A stretch of 64,000 nt of DNA from Streptomyces sp. CB00316 (lineage in GTDB: Bacteria > Actinomycetota > Actinomycetes > Streptomycetales > Streptomycetaceae): positions 310,001 to 374,000 of the forward strand of contig NZ_LIXI01000007.1 of NCBI RefSeq assembly GCF_001905595.1. The letters are read 5' to 3'. The notes beneath the pieces are model-generated. The model was given only the letters and a program-made list of their open reading frames with translations. It did not search any database and was not told the DNA's origin. This document shows, piece by piece, positions 1-8,172 of this stretch. The position numbers were made by a program, and so were the translations under genes. Position 1 is the stretch's first letter; each line of letters opens with the position of its first letter.

Positions 1-1
1 C

Positions 2-448
2 GGCTTCGCGGGCTCGACCCAGGAGTCCGCGGACTCGGCGGGCCTGATGCTGGACACCCTCGCGGTCGTCGGCCACTCCGACGGCGGCGGACTCTCGCGC
101 GCCCACGATGTGCTGCGCGGCAGCGACGAAGGGCTGCTGATCGCGTTCCTCGGCGATCTCGACGAGGAGCAGACCTCGGTCGCGGCCCGGATGCGGCAGC
201 GCACCGGCGCTGCGGTCGCCTTCGTCCTGGACAGCGCCCGCTGGTCCGGCGGTGTGGAGCCGCCGGCGATCCCGGCCGCGCGGGCCGAGGAGCGGCTGCG
301 GCAGCTGCGAGAGGCGGGCTGGATCGTGGTGCCCGTACCGCCCGGGGCCGAGCTGCCGGCGCTGTGGCGGCTGGCGGGTCGGATGCGCACCGACACCCAG
401 TCCGCCGGGAACGGCGGTTCGACAGGTTTCCCGGGGGGATGGTCATGA
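2..448 (+). CDS. DUF58 domain protein, C-terminal part (cut by window start)
   Basis: About 148 C-terminal residues of a protein whose reading frame is already open at the left edge, so its start lies outside. Segments such as LDTLAVVGHSDGGGL, GLLIAFLGDL and AVAFVLDSARWSG fit the C-terminal von Willebrand-like half of DUF58 proteins. The stop overlaps the start of the following transglutaminase gene (ATGA at 445-448), so the two are translationally coupled. DUF58 genes are commonly found between a MoxR-type AAA ATPase gene and a transglutaminase gene; a moxR gene is therefore expected just left of the window. Its biochemical role is unknown; an assembly or chaperone role at the membrane is inferred from that context. 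Confidence 0.8.
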   Translation, partial: GFAGSTQESADSAGLMLDTLAVVGHSDGGGLSRAHDVLRGSDEGLLIAFLGDLDEEQTSVAARMRQRTGAAVAFVLDSARWSGGVEPPAIPAARAEERLRQLREAGWIVVPVPPGAELPALWRLAGRMRTDTQSAGNGGSTGFPGGWS

Positions 449-2865
449 GCGGGCGGGCCCGGCTGGCGCTGTGCGCCTTTGCGGCGACACTCCTGGCGTC
501 GGGGGCCCTGCTCCCGCTGGTGGAGGGGTCGGGCTGGCTCGTGCAGGCGGCGCTGCTGCTCGGGGTCCAGGGCGGGGTGGGCGCGCTCGCCCGCCGGGTT
601 CCACTGGCCCGGTCGCTGACGATCGCCTCGCAGACGCTGGTGACCCTGCTGCTGCTGACCGTGGTCTTCGCGCGGGACCAGGCAGTGTTCGGCGTGGTCC
701 CGGGCCCGCAGGCCGTCGTACGCCTCGGTGAGCTGCTGGTGGCGGGCGGGGAGGACATCGGTACGTACGCCATCCCGGCCCCCATGACGGACGGCATCCG
801 GCTGATGGTGGTCGGCGGGGTGGTGCTGATCGGGCTGGCGGTGGACGCCCTGGCGGTGACCTTCCGCAGCGCGGCCCCGGCCGGACTCCCACTGCTCGCC
901 CTGTACTCGGTCGCCGCCGGACTCGGTGACGGCGGGTCGGGCTGGCTGTGGTTCCTGCTGGCGGCCTGCGGCTATCTGCTGCTCCTGCTGGCGGAGGGCC
1001 GCGACCGGCTCTCCCGGTGGGGGCGTGTCTTCGGCGGTGCCAACCGGTCCCCGGGAGGCCTGTCGGACGGCCTGTCCGGTCGGGGCGGCGGTGCGTCCGC
1101 GCCGGTCCGTACCGGGCGGCGCATCGGTGTGCTGGCGCTGGGCATCGCCCTGGTGGTCCCCCTCGCGCTGCCCGCCCTGGACAGCGGCCTGCTGGGCGGC
1201 AGGGGGGGCGGGAGCGGCAAGGGCAGCGGTGGCGGCACCATCTCGGCGGTGAACCCGCTGGTGTCGCTGAAGGACAACCTCAACCAGCCGGAGAACCGGG
1301 AGGTGATGACCTATCGCACCAACGCCGAGGACCCGCGCGAACTCTATCTGCGGATCCTGGCCCTGGACGAGTTCAACGGCAGCGAATGGCGCTCCTCGAC
1401 CCGCCGTCTGACGGATGTGCCGAACCGCCTCCCGCAGCCGACCGGTCTCGGCCGGGACGTCGACGTCACCGAGATCCGGACGAACATCTCGTCCTCGCCC
1501 TCGTACCAGCAGACCTATCTGCCGCTCCCCTATCCGGCGAGCGAGGTGTCGATCGACGGCCGCTGGCGGTACGAGGCGGAGGGCCGCACGCTCGTCGGCG
1601 ACAACGGGCAGAGCACCGGCGGCGCGCAGTACGAGGTCTCCAGCCTGATCGTCGAGCCGACCGCGGCCCAGCTGGCGGCGGCCGGACCGCCGCCGGAGAA
1701 GCTGCGCAGCGAGTACACCCAGGTCCCCGACTCGCTGCCGGACGTGGTGGCCGAGGAGGCCGGGAAGATCACCGAAGGCTCGGCCAACGCCTACGAGCGG
1801 GCCGTGAAGCTCCAGAGCTGGTTCGCCTCCGAGGGCGGCTTCACGTACAACACCTCGGTCAGTTCGGGGACGGGCTCCTCGGCCATAGCCCGGTTCCTCC
1901 GGGACAAGGAGGGGTTCTGCATCCACTTCTCCTTCACGATGGCCGCGATGGCCCGGACCCTGGACATCCCGGCCCGGGTCGCGGTGGGCTTCACCCCGGG
2001 CACCCTCCAGGCGGACGGCTCGACCTCGGTCGGGCTGCGGGACGCGCACGCCTGGCCTGAGCTGTACTTCGAGGGCGTCGGGTGGACCCGGTTCGAGCCC
2101 ACCCCGAGCCGGGGGTCCACGCCGACGTACACCCTGCCGGAGACCCCCACGGGCGGTGCGAGCGCTCCGGCGCAGCCGTCGGCCGGTGCTTCCACCGCCC
2201 CGTCCGCGGTCCCGTCCGCCCCGGAAAGCTGCTCGCCGCAGATGCGCCGACAGGGTGAGTGCGGTCTGTCCGCCGCGCCCGGTCCGACGTCCCCGACCGA
2301 CGAGGGCACCCCGGCCGGCACGGTCCTGCTGGTGGTTCTCGGGGGGCTCCTGGTCCTGCTGCTGCCCCTGCTGCCGCTGCTCTGGCGGATCCGGGCGAGA
2401 GACAGGCGTCTCGGTTCCGGGGGGCGCACGCCCGCGGACGCGGCGGCCAGGGCTCTGGCGGCCTGGCAGGAGATCACCGACTGCGCCTGGGACTACGGCA
2501 TCGCGCCGGACGAGTCGCTGACGCCCCGGAAGGCGGCGGCCCGGATCGTGCGTCTGGGCGGGCTCGACATCATGGCGGCCGAGGCCGTGCACCGGATCGC
2601 GGGCGCGGTGGAACAAGTGCTGTACGCCCCCGAGCCGCGCCAGGCGGCCGGTCTGGCCGAGGACGCGCTGACGGTACGGGCGGGGCTGGAGGCCTCAGCC
2701 GGCCGGGGCGCACGGCTGCGGGCGAGGCTGGCACCCCGATCGGCTGTCCGGGTGGCCTGGGCGGTCTCGGACCGGTGGGCGGCGCTCGTCCAGCGGTGGA
2801 CGGACAGTCCTGGGCGGGGCCGCTGGACCGCCCGGTGGCGCAGGCTGTCACGCCAGCACGGCTGA
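445..2865 (+). CDS. TgpA-type membrane transglutaminase-like protein
   Basis: An 806-residue membrane protein. Several hydrophobic helices fill roughly the first 270 residues. An extracytoplasmic transglutaminase core follows, with the catalytic triad visible as Cys492 (EGFCIHFS), His535 (DAHAWPE) and the acidic residue of WTRFEPTP. A Pro/Ala/Ser-rich linker, one more membrane helix (about 626-648) and a cytoplasmic DUF4129-like tail complete it. The start at 445 overlaps the DUF58 stop (ATGA) and has a GGGGGG Shine-Dalgarno tract just upstream; the in-frame ATG at 439 is the alternative. Family members sit with MoxR and DUF58 genes. Protease or protein cross-linking activity at the cell surface is inferred from the fold; the substrate is unknown. 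Confidence 0.9.
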   Translation: MSGRARLALCAFAATLLASGALLPLVEGSGWLVQAALLLGVQGGVGALARRVPLARSLTIASQTLVTLLLLTVVFARDQAVFGVVPGPQAVVRLGELLVAGGEDIGTYAIPAPMTDGIRLMVVGGVVLIGLAVDALAVTFRSAAPAGLPLLALYSVAAGLGDGGSGWLWFLLAACGYLLLLLAEGRDRLSRWGRVFGGANRSPGGLSDGLSGRGGGASAPVRTGRRIGVLALGIALVVPLALPALDSGLLGGRGGGSGKGSGGGTISAVNPLVSLKDNLNQPENREVMTYRTNAEDPRELYLRILALDEFNGSEWRSSTRRLTDVPNRLPQPTGLGRDVDVTEIRTNISSSPSYQQTYLPLPYPASEVSIDGRWRYEAEGRTLVGDNGQSTGGAQYEVSSLIVEPTAAQLAAAGPPPEKLRSEYTQVPDSLPDVVAEEAGKITEGSANAYERAVKLQSWFASEGGFTYNTSVSSGTGSSAIARFLRDKEGFCIHFSFTMAAMARTLDIPARVAVGFTPGTLQADGSTSVGLRDAHAWPELYFEGVGWTRFEPTPSRGSTPTYTLPETPTGGASAPAQPSAGASTAPSAVPSAPESCSPQMRRQGECGLSAAPGPTSPTDEGTPAGTVLLVVLGGLLVLLLPLLPLLWRIRARDRRLGSGGRTPADAAARALAAWQEITDCAWDYGIAPDESLTPRKAAARIVRLGGLDIMAAEAVHRIAGAVEQVLYAPEPRQAAGLAEDALTVRAGLEASAGRGARLRARLAPRSAVRVAWAVSDRWAALVQRWTDSPGRGRWTARWRRLSRQHG

Positions 2866-2887
2866 GGGCGCGACGGCTGGAGGCAAC

Positions 2888-2927
2888 GGCTGAGGGGCGA
2901 CCGCAGAAATGCGGCCGCCCCTCAGCC
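2888..2927. terminator. Bidirectional hairpin terminator
   Basis: GGCTGAGGGGCG at 2888-2899 pairs with CGCCCCTCAGCC at 2916-2927. Inside it CCGCA and TGCGG close a GAAA tetraloop. It lies between two convergent genes and can serve both. No U-run follows, as is usual in Streptomyces. Confidence 0.8.
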
Positions 2928-2997
2928 ATCGGCGTCGTACGCCCTGCCGACCACGGCCCGGCCCCGCCATGAACTCCGAGGGCCGACCGAGAGAGTC

Positions 2998-3402
2998 CTA
3001 CTTGCCCTGTTCGTCGCGGCGGCGCTGCCACCGCTGCTCGATGCGGTTCATCATCGACCGGCGTTGTCTCGGCCGGCGGCGCGAGCCGCTGTCCCCGCTG
3101 TCCCCGGCGGCCTGCTGTTGCTCACCGGGCTTGGGCGCCTTGCGCCATCCGGTGACCGCGAGCACGGCACAGCCGAGCATGACGAGGAACCCCACCACGC
3201 TGATCCAGATCTGCTGGGCGACCATTCCGGCCATGAGGAGCGCGATACCCACCAGGAAGCCAGCGACCGCCTGGTAGACCCTTCGTCGGGTGTACGTACG
3301 CAGTCCGGTTCCCTCGAGCGCTGTCGCGAACTTGGGATCTTCGGCGTACAGCGCTCGCTCCATCTGCTCGAGCATGCGCTGCTCGTGCTCCGAGAGCGGC
3401 AC
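2998..3402 (-). CDS. DUF3040 membrane protein
   Basis: A 134-residue protein with the DUF3040 signature at its N terminus (MPLSEHEQRMLEQMERALYA, then DPKFA) and two closely spaced hydrophobic helices (about residues 45-85). A short basic tail ends in RRRDEQGK. The GTG start at 3402 has a GAGGAGG ribosome site six bases upstream. The family is widespread in actinobacteria and its function is not known. It stands alone between a convergent transglutaminase gene and a methyltransferase gene on the same strand, with its own candidate promoter upstream. Confidence 0.85.
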   Translation of the reverse strand: MPLSEHEQRMLEQMERALYAEDPKFATALEGTGLRTYTRRRVYQAVAGFLVGIALLMAGMVAQQIWISVVGFLVMLGCAVLAVTGWRKAPKPGEQQQAAGDSGDSGSRRRPRQRRSMMNRIEQRWQRRRDEQGK

Positions 3403-3703
3403 GGGATCCTCCTCGTCGTCGGCCGCGGGGGCGACCGGTATGCGGCCCTTCCAGGATAGGCAGGGATTCGCCCCCGTGAAACCCGCCCTCTAGCGTTCAG
3501 CCAGTCCGGACCGCTATGTCGGCTCGGCTGCTGAGGCGTAGATTCCCCGACGACCGATCCGTCATGCCGGATGGTGTCACCCGATCATACGGGGCTCCTG
3601 CCCGCTACGGGGGTCCCGAGTCCCACTCCGTACGCAGCTTCGTTGCTGATCAGCCCCGTACCGGTCCTCGCGGGGACTTCCGGGGGCCGGTCCGGCGACC
3701 GAT
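3403..3703. other. Intergenic stretch with candidate promoter for the DUF3040 gene
   Basis: On the minus strand TTTCAC (3476-3481) and TATCCT (3453-3458) are 17 bases apart, a plausible -35/-10 pair that would give a leader of about 44 bases for the DUF3040 gene. The -35 match is only partial. I see no convincing gene or RNA in the rest of the stretch. Confidence 0.4.
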
Positions 3704-4462
3704 TCAGGGGCGCTTCTCGCCGAGAACGTGCAGCTGGCTCGCGACGGAGTGGAAGGCGGGCAGCTCCGCGACGGCGGCTTCGAGCTTGAGGAGCGCGTCC
3801 ATGGCACCGGGCTCGGTGTCCACCAGGACGCCCGGCACGAGGTCGGCGAAGACCCGCACGCCGTGCACGGCGCCGACCTCCAGACCGGCCGAGGCGACCA
3901 GCTCGGTGAGCTGCTCGGCGGTGAAGCGGCGCGGCACCGGGTCGCCCTCGCCCCAGCGGCCCGCCGGGTCGGCGAGCGCGTGCCGGGCCTCGGTGAAGTG
4001 GCCGGCCAGCGCGCGGGCCACGACGGCCCCGCCCAGGCCCGCGGCGAGAAGGCTCAGGGCACCGGAGGGGCGCAGGGCCGCCACCGCGTTCCGTACGCCC
4101 TCCGCGGGGTCGTCGACGTACTCCAGGACGCCGTGGCAGAGCACCGCGTCGAAGCCGCCGCGCCCCACGACGTCGAACAGGCCGAGGATGTCGCCCTGGA
4201 CGCCCCGGACGCGGTCGGCGACCCCGGCCTCGGCGGCGCGGCGCTCCAGCGCGAAGAGCGCGTTGGGGCTGGGGTCGACGACGGTGACGCGGTGACCGAG
4301 CCGGGCGGCGGGCACCGCGAAGTTGCCGGTGCCGCCGCCGGTGTCCAGAACATCCAGGGCGTCCCGGCCGGCCGCCTTGACCTGACGGTCCAGAGCGTCC
4401 TTCAGGACCTCCCAGACCACGGCGGTACGGAGGGAGGCGCGGGGGCGCAGCTGGTCCGACAC
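3704..4462 (-). CDS. SAM-dependent methyltransferase
   Basis: A 252-residue class I methyltransferase. Motif I is LDVLDTGGGTGNFAVPAA (about residues 39-56), the acidic end of strand 2 is TVVDPSPNAL, and the motif IV region is FDAVLCHGVLEYVDD. No membrane segment or signal peptide is visible. The GTG start at 4462 has GAGGAG eight bases upstream. The C-terminal half (AAVAELPAFHSVASQLHVLG) resembles small-molecule or tRNA uridine methyltransferases of the CmoA/SmtA group, but the substrate cannot be told from sequence. Confidence 0.8.
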   Translation of the reverse strand: MSDQLRPRASLRTAVVWEVLKDALDRQVKAAGRDALDVLDTGGGTGNFAVPAARLGHRVTVVDPSPNALFALERRAAEAGVADRVRGVQGDILGLFDVVGRGGFDAVLCHGVLEYVDDPAEGVRNAVAALRPSGALSLLAAGLGGAVVARALAGHFTEARHALADPAGRWGEGDPVPRRFTAEQLTELVASAGLEVGAVHGVRVFADLVPGVLVDTEPGAMDALLKLEAAVAELPAFHSVASQLHVLGEKRP

Positions 4463-4587
4463 GGCAGATGACTCCTCGGCACGGTGCCGCCTGGGACGGC
4501 GGAGCGTGAACAGTGCGGGTGGTGATGCGAGCGTTGACCACCCTATTGCCTCGCACCGCCGTCCCGGTCATCCGGCACCGGCCCGTC

Positions 4588-5115
4588 TCATCCCGTGGCC
4601 GGCCTCCCCGGCCTCGGTTGCGGGAGCACCGGCTGGAGGACCAGCAGCCGCTCCACCAGACGCAGGAACTGTGCGGCGTCACGCAGCAGGTCGTCCGCGT
4701 CCCGGTCGCCGGCGGCGCCGGGCATGCCCGCCTCCGCGCGGGCACGGCGGGGCGCTCCGGAGGCGAAGAGGTCGCTCCAGTCGGTGAGCTCGGGGGCTAT
4801 CTCCGGGAGGACCTCCCAGACGCTCCGGATGCGGTCGCGGTGGCGCTTGTTCGTCTCGGGGCGGCCACGGGCGGCCAGCACGGCGGCCGCCGTGCGCAGA
4901 GCCGCGAGGTGGGCGGTGGCGTAGCGCTCGTTCGGTTCGTGGAGCACGGCGGCCTCGTCCAGGCCGGTACGGGCCTTGGCGAGCAGGTCGAGGGCGGCGG
5001 ACGGTGCCGTGGTGCGGCGCAGCACGGGGTGCACATCGTCGGCGGGACCGGTCAGTGAGGGGGCAGGGCTGCCTGCGCGGCGCCGCGGGGCGGCGGCTGC
5101 GGACGAGCTGGCCAT
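4588..5115 (-). CDS. SAV_6107-family HEPN-domain protein
   Basis: A 175-residue, mainly helical protein starting MASSSAAAAPRRRAG. The region from about residue 35 to 115 (LDLLAKARTGLDEAA through WEVLPEIAPELTDW) is the HEPN-like core of the SAV_6107 family, which I know mainly from actinobacteria. A possible RNase-type Arg-X6-His (RPETNKRH) is present but is not proof of nuclease activity. The start at 5115 is preceded by an AGGAGG ribosome site. It is divergent from the ABC/YhgE/TetR operon, and the operator between them might affect both sides. Biological role unknown. Confidence 0.75.
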   Translation of the reverse strand: MASSSAAAAPRRRAGSPAPSLTGPADDVHPVLRRTTAPSAALDLLAKARTGLDEAAVLHEPNERYATAHLAALRTAAAVLAARGRPETNKRHRDRIRSVWEVLPEIAPELTDWSDLFASGAPRRARAEAGMPGAAGDRDADDLLRDAAQFLRLVERLLVLQPVLPQPRPGRPATG

Positions 5116-5215
5116 GACGAACCTCCTGTCGTCGTGTGACGGCTCCGTGGCCGTATGTGTCCATGGTGACGACTCCCACTGACAATCGATCAAAAACCTT
5201 TCCTGACCTGCCGCT

Positions 5216-5244
5216 TTGCTTCGAGCGCGAGTTCGGGCTAATTT
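5216..5244 (+). promoter_or_regulatory. Promoter of the ABC ATPase/YhgE/TetR operon
   Basis: TTGCTT (5216-5221), a 17-base spacer and TAATTT (5239-5244) form a good housekeeping-type promoter. The expected transcription start near 5251 falls inside the TetR-type operator, and the GTG start of the first gene is at 5314. Confidence 0.7.
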
Positions 5245-5269
5245 TTTGCACTGACCGGTCAGTGCAAAA
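5244..5269. promoter_or_regulatory. 26-bp perfect palindromic operator, likely for the TetR regulator at 8173
   Basis: The half-site TTTTGCACTGACC is followed at once by its exact reverse complement, giving 26 bases of perfect dyad symmetry without spacer. It abuts the -10 box and covers the expected transcription start, so a bound dimer would block transcription. The last gene of the operon encodes a TetR protein, so autoregulation is the simplest reading. Confidence 0.85.
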
Positions 5270-5313
5270 GAGTGCGGCCGGATCGGATCACGGACGAGAT
5301 CAGGGGAGGGTCT

Positions 5314-6084
5314 GTGGAGAGCCCGCACGGCGCCGCAGTCGGCGCCGAGGACTTCGGACTCAAGGGGCCGCGCGGATGGGCCTTCCGCCATGTGGGGTTC
5401 AGCGCTCCGCCGGGGTCGCTCGTCACCGTCGAGGGGCCGTCCGGTTCCGGGCGCACCTGTCTTCTGCTCGCTCTGACCGGCCGCATGCGCGCCACCGAGG
5501 GCAGCGCGGAGACCGGTGGCCTCGAACTGCCCCGCAAGGCGGCCACCGTCCGCAGGATCGCGGCCCTCGGCCCGGTGCCCGGCGTCAGCGAGCTGGACCC
5601 CGCCTTCACCGTCGCCGAGCACCTGCGTGAGCGGGCCCTGCTCCAGGGCCGCTACGGGGCCTCCCTGCGCACCCTGCTCCGCCCGCGCGCCGAACGCCGG
5701 GCCACCGCCCGGGCCCGGATCGACACGGCGCTCGAAGCCGCGGGGCTCGACACCGCCACCCTGCCGAAGGCCGAGCGGACCTCCGTACGGGATCTGGAGC
5801 GGCTCGAAGCGCTGCGGCTCTCCGTCGCCCTGGCGCTGATCGGCACCCCGCGGCTGCTCGCACTGGACGACGCCGACCTCAAGCTCTCCCCCGCCGAACG
5901 CACCGACGCCTGGGCGCTGCTGCGCTCCATCGCCGATTCCGGCACCACCGTGCTCGCCGTGTGCAGCGAGGCCCCCGAGGGCGCCCAGGTCGTCCGCACC
6001 GCGCCCGCCGCCGAAGACGTCCCGACCGCACCCACCACCGAGAAGGAGAGCGCCGATGCGATCGTCGAAGCTGGCCGCGCTTGA
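5314..6084 (+). CDS. ABC-type ATP-binding protein with altered P-loop
   Basis: A 256-residue ATP-binding cassette-like protein. The GTG start at 5314 follows a strong AGGGGAGGG site. The Walker A motif reads GPSGSGRT, with Arg where the nearly universal Lys should be. The signature region (TSVRDLERLEALRL) lacks a clear LSGGQ, and the Walker B region LLALDDADLKL has Asp instead of the catalytic Glu. Length and order are otherwise those of an ABC ATPase. The gene overlaps the YhgE/Pip gene by 29 bases, so the products probably act together. ATP binding may be kept while hydrolysis is weak or lost; a structural or regulatory role is possible. Confidence 0.8.
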   Translation: MESPHGAAVGAEDFGLKGPRGWAFRHVGFSAPPGSLVTVEGPSGSGRTCLLLALTGRMRATEGSAETGGLELPRKAATVRRIAALGPVPGVSELDPAFTVAEHLRERALLQGRYGASLRTLLRPRAERRATARARIDTALEAAGLDTATLPKAERTSVRDLERLEALRLSVALALIGTPRLLALDDADLKLSPAERTDAWALLRSIADSGTTVLAVCSEAPEGAQVVRTAPAAEDVPTAPTTEKESADAIVEAGRA

Positions 6085-8143
6085 GCTGAGGCGGTTCCGC
6101 AGGGGGAAGCTGCCGGCCGCCGCACTGGTCGCCCTGCTGCTCCTGCCGCTGCTCTACGGCGCCTTGTACCTGTTCTCGTTCTGGGACCCGTACGGGAATC
6201 TCGACAAGCTGCCCGTCGCCCTGGTCAACAACGACAAGGGGGCCTCGAGCGACGGCAAGCGGGTCGACGCGGGGGGCGAGATCAGCGACAAGCTCCTCGA
6301 CTCCAAGGTGTTCGCGTGGCATGAGGTGAGCTCCGCGGAAGCGGAGAAGGGCGTCGAGGACGGGACGTACTACCTCTCGCTGACGATGCCGGCCGACTTC
6401 AGCAAGAAGATCGCGTCCAGTGGCGGGGACTCCCCGGAGACGGGCGCGCTCCAGGTGCGGACGAACGACGCCAACAACTACATCGTCGGGCAGATCTCCA
6501 AGACGGTCTTCGGTGAGGTGCGCAACGCCGCCTCCACCAACGCCTCGCGGGGCTTCCTGGACCGCATCTTCGTCAACTTCTCCGATCTGCACGACAAGAC
6601 CGCGGACGCGGCCAAGGGCGCCGACGAGCTCAAGGGCGGCATATCAAAGGCGAAGAAGGGCTCCAAGGAGCTCGCGGACGGCCTCAAGGACTCCAAGGCG
6701 GGCAGCAAGCGGCTTTCCGACGGGATCGGCAAGCTGAGCACCGGGGCGGGCAAGGTCGCCTCCGGTGCCCGTGAGGTGGCCGGCGGCACCCAGCAGCTGG
6801 CCGACAAGGTCAACGGCATCGCCGACGACGCCCGCCCCTTCTTCAAGGAGAACGGGAAGGCCATCGGGGACACCGCCCGCCTGGTGGCCGACGGTTCGAA
6901 GACCTGGCGAGCGGAGCTCGACCGGCTGGTGGCCGCCGCCCCGACCGCGGCCGCCGACGCCCGCACGGCCTCCGACGAGCTCGGCGGGGTGTACCGCACC
7001 CGGTGCGAGGAGGCCGCCGAGCCCGATACGGCGTCCTGCCCCGCGCTGAAGAAGGCCAGTGAGGCGGCATCGGACGTCGCCATGGTCGCCGCCGACGTCA
7101 GCAAGCTGGTCACCGGCCAGAACGGCGAGCTGAAGAAGCTCAGCGCCCATCTGGCCGACTTCCAGAAGCAGGCCGAGACGCTGGCGAAGCGCGCCCCGAC
7201 CCTGGACGACGACCTGGAGAGGGCCGTCAAGGACGTCAACGCCCTCAACACCGGTGCCCACAAGGTCGCCGCGGGCGCGGCGGACCTGCACACCGGCCTG
7301 GGCAACGCCCGTACCGGCTCGGCCGATCTGGACACCGGCATGGGCAAGCTCAAGACGGGCGCCGAGAACCTCGACGGCGGGCTGTTCCGGCTCGGCGACG
7401 GCTCGGCCGAGCTCGCCCAGGGACTCAACGACGGCGTCGACAAGATCCCGGACTACGACAAGAAGGACCGCGACGCCCGGACCGACGTCATGGCCGACCC
7501 GGTGCAGCTGGCCTCCAAGTCTCTTCACGCGGCACCCAACTACGGCACCGGTTTCGCCCCGTACTTCATCCCGCTCTCCCTCTGGGTCGGCGCGATGGTG
7601 GCGTACATGATCATCCAGCCGCTCAACCGGCGGGCGCTCTCCACCGGCGCCTCCGCCTGGCGGATCGCCTTCGCCGGCTGGCTGCCGGTCGCCGCCATCG
7701 GCATCCTCCAGGTCGGCGCCCTGATGGCCGTCCTGCATTGGGGCCTCGGCCTGGAGATGGAGCGATCGGCCGGTACGGTCGCCTTCCTCACCCTGGTGAC
7801 GTGCTGCTTCGCCTCGATCGTGCAGTGGCTGAACGCCTGCTTCGGCGCGGCCGGACGCATCCTGGTGCTGGTCGTGCTGATGCTCCAGCTGACCTCGGCC
7901 GGGGGCACGTACCCCGTCCAGACCAGCCCCGGCTTCTTCGGCGCGATCCACCCGTACCTGCCCATGACGTACGTCGTCGAAGGGCTGCGCAGGCTCATCA
8001 CCGGCGGTCCCCTCGGCCCGGTCTGGCTGGGCTGCGCGGTGCTGGGCGCCTTCACCGTCGGCGCGCTCGCCCTGACCGCGTTCACCGCGCGCCGCAAGCA
8101 GGTGTGGAGCCTGAGCCGGCTGCACCCGGAGCTGAGCCTGTGA
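6056..8143 (+). CDS. YhgE/Pip family membrane protein
   Basis: A 695-residue protein with the family's layout. One helix lies near the N terminus (LPAAALVALLLLPLLYGALY). A long external region of about 450 residues follows, rich in repeated helical units (for example LSTGAGKVASGAREVAGG and similar segments between about 190 and 460). Five or six helices fill the last 190 residues. The N-terminal block after the first helix (DPYGNLDKLPVALVNNDKG) is the ABC-2-like YhgE signature. Start at 6056 has AAGGAG upstream and lies inside the ATPase gene. Relatives include phage-infection protein Pip and the type VII secretion-linked EsaA. Export of lipid-like or peptide substrates together with the ATPase is inferred, not shown. 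Confidence 0.9.
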   Translation: MRSSKLAALELRRFRRGKLPAAALVALLLLPLLYGALYLFSFWDPYGNLDKLPVALVNNDKGASSDGKRVDAGGEISDKLLDSKVFAWHEVSSAEAEKGVEDGTYYLSLTMPADFSKKIASSGGDSPETGALQVRTNDANNYIVGQISKTVFGEVRNAASTNASRGFLDRIFVNFSDLHDKTADAAKGADELKGGISKAKKGSKELADGLKDSKAGSKRLSDGIGKLSTGAGKVASGAREVAGGTQQLADKVNGIADDARPFFKENGKAIGDTARLVADGSKTWRAELDRLVAAAPTAAADARTASDELGGVYRTRCEEAAEPDTASCPALKKASEAASDVAMVAADVSKLVTGQNGELKKLSAHLADFQKQAETLAKRAPTLDDDLERAVKDVNALNTGAHKVAAGAADLHTGLGNARTGSADLDTGMGKLKTGAENLDGGLFRLGDGSAELAQGLNDGVDKIPDYDKKDRDARTDVMADPVQLASKSLHAAPNYGTGFAPYFIPLSLWVGAMVAYMIIQPLNRRALSTGASAWRIAFAGWLPVAAIGILQVGALMAVLHWGLGLEMERSAGTVAFLTLVTCCFASIVQWLNACFGAAGRILVLVVLMLQLTSAGGTYPVQTSPGFFGAIHPYLPMTYVVEGLRRLITGGPLGPVWLGCAVLGAFTVGALALTAFTARRKQVWSLSRLHPELSL

Positions 8144-8172
8144 GCGCGCCGGAAGCTGGGAGAATCGGCCTC

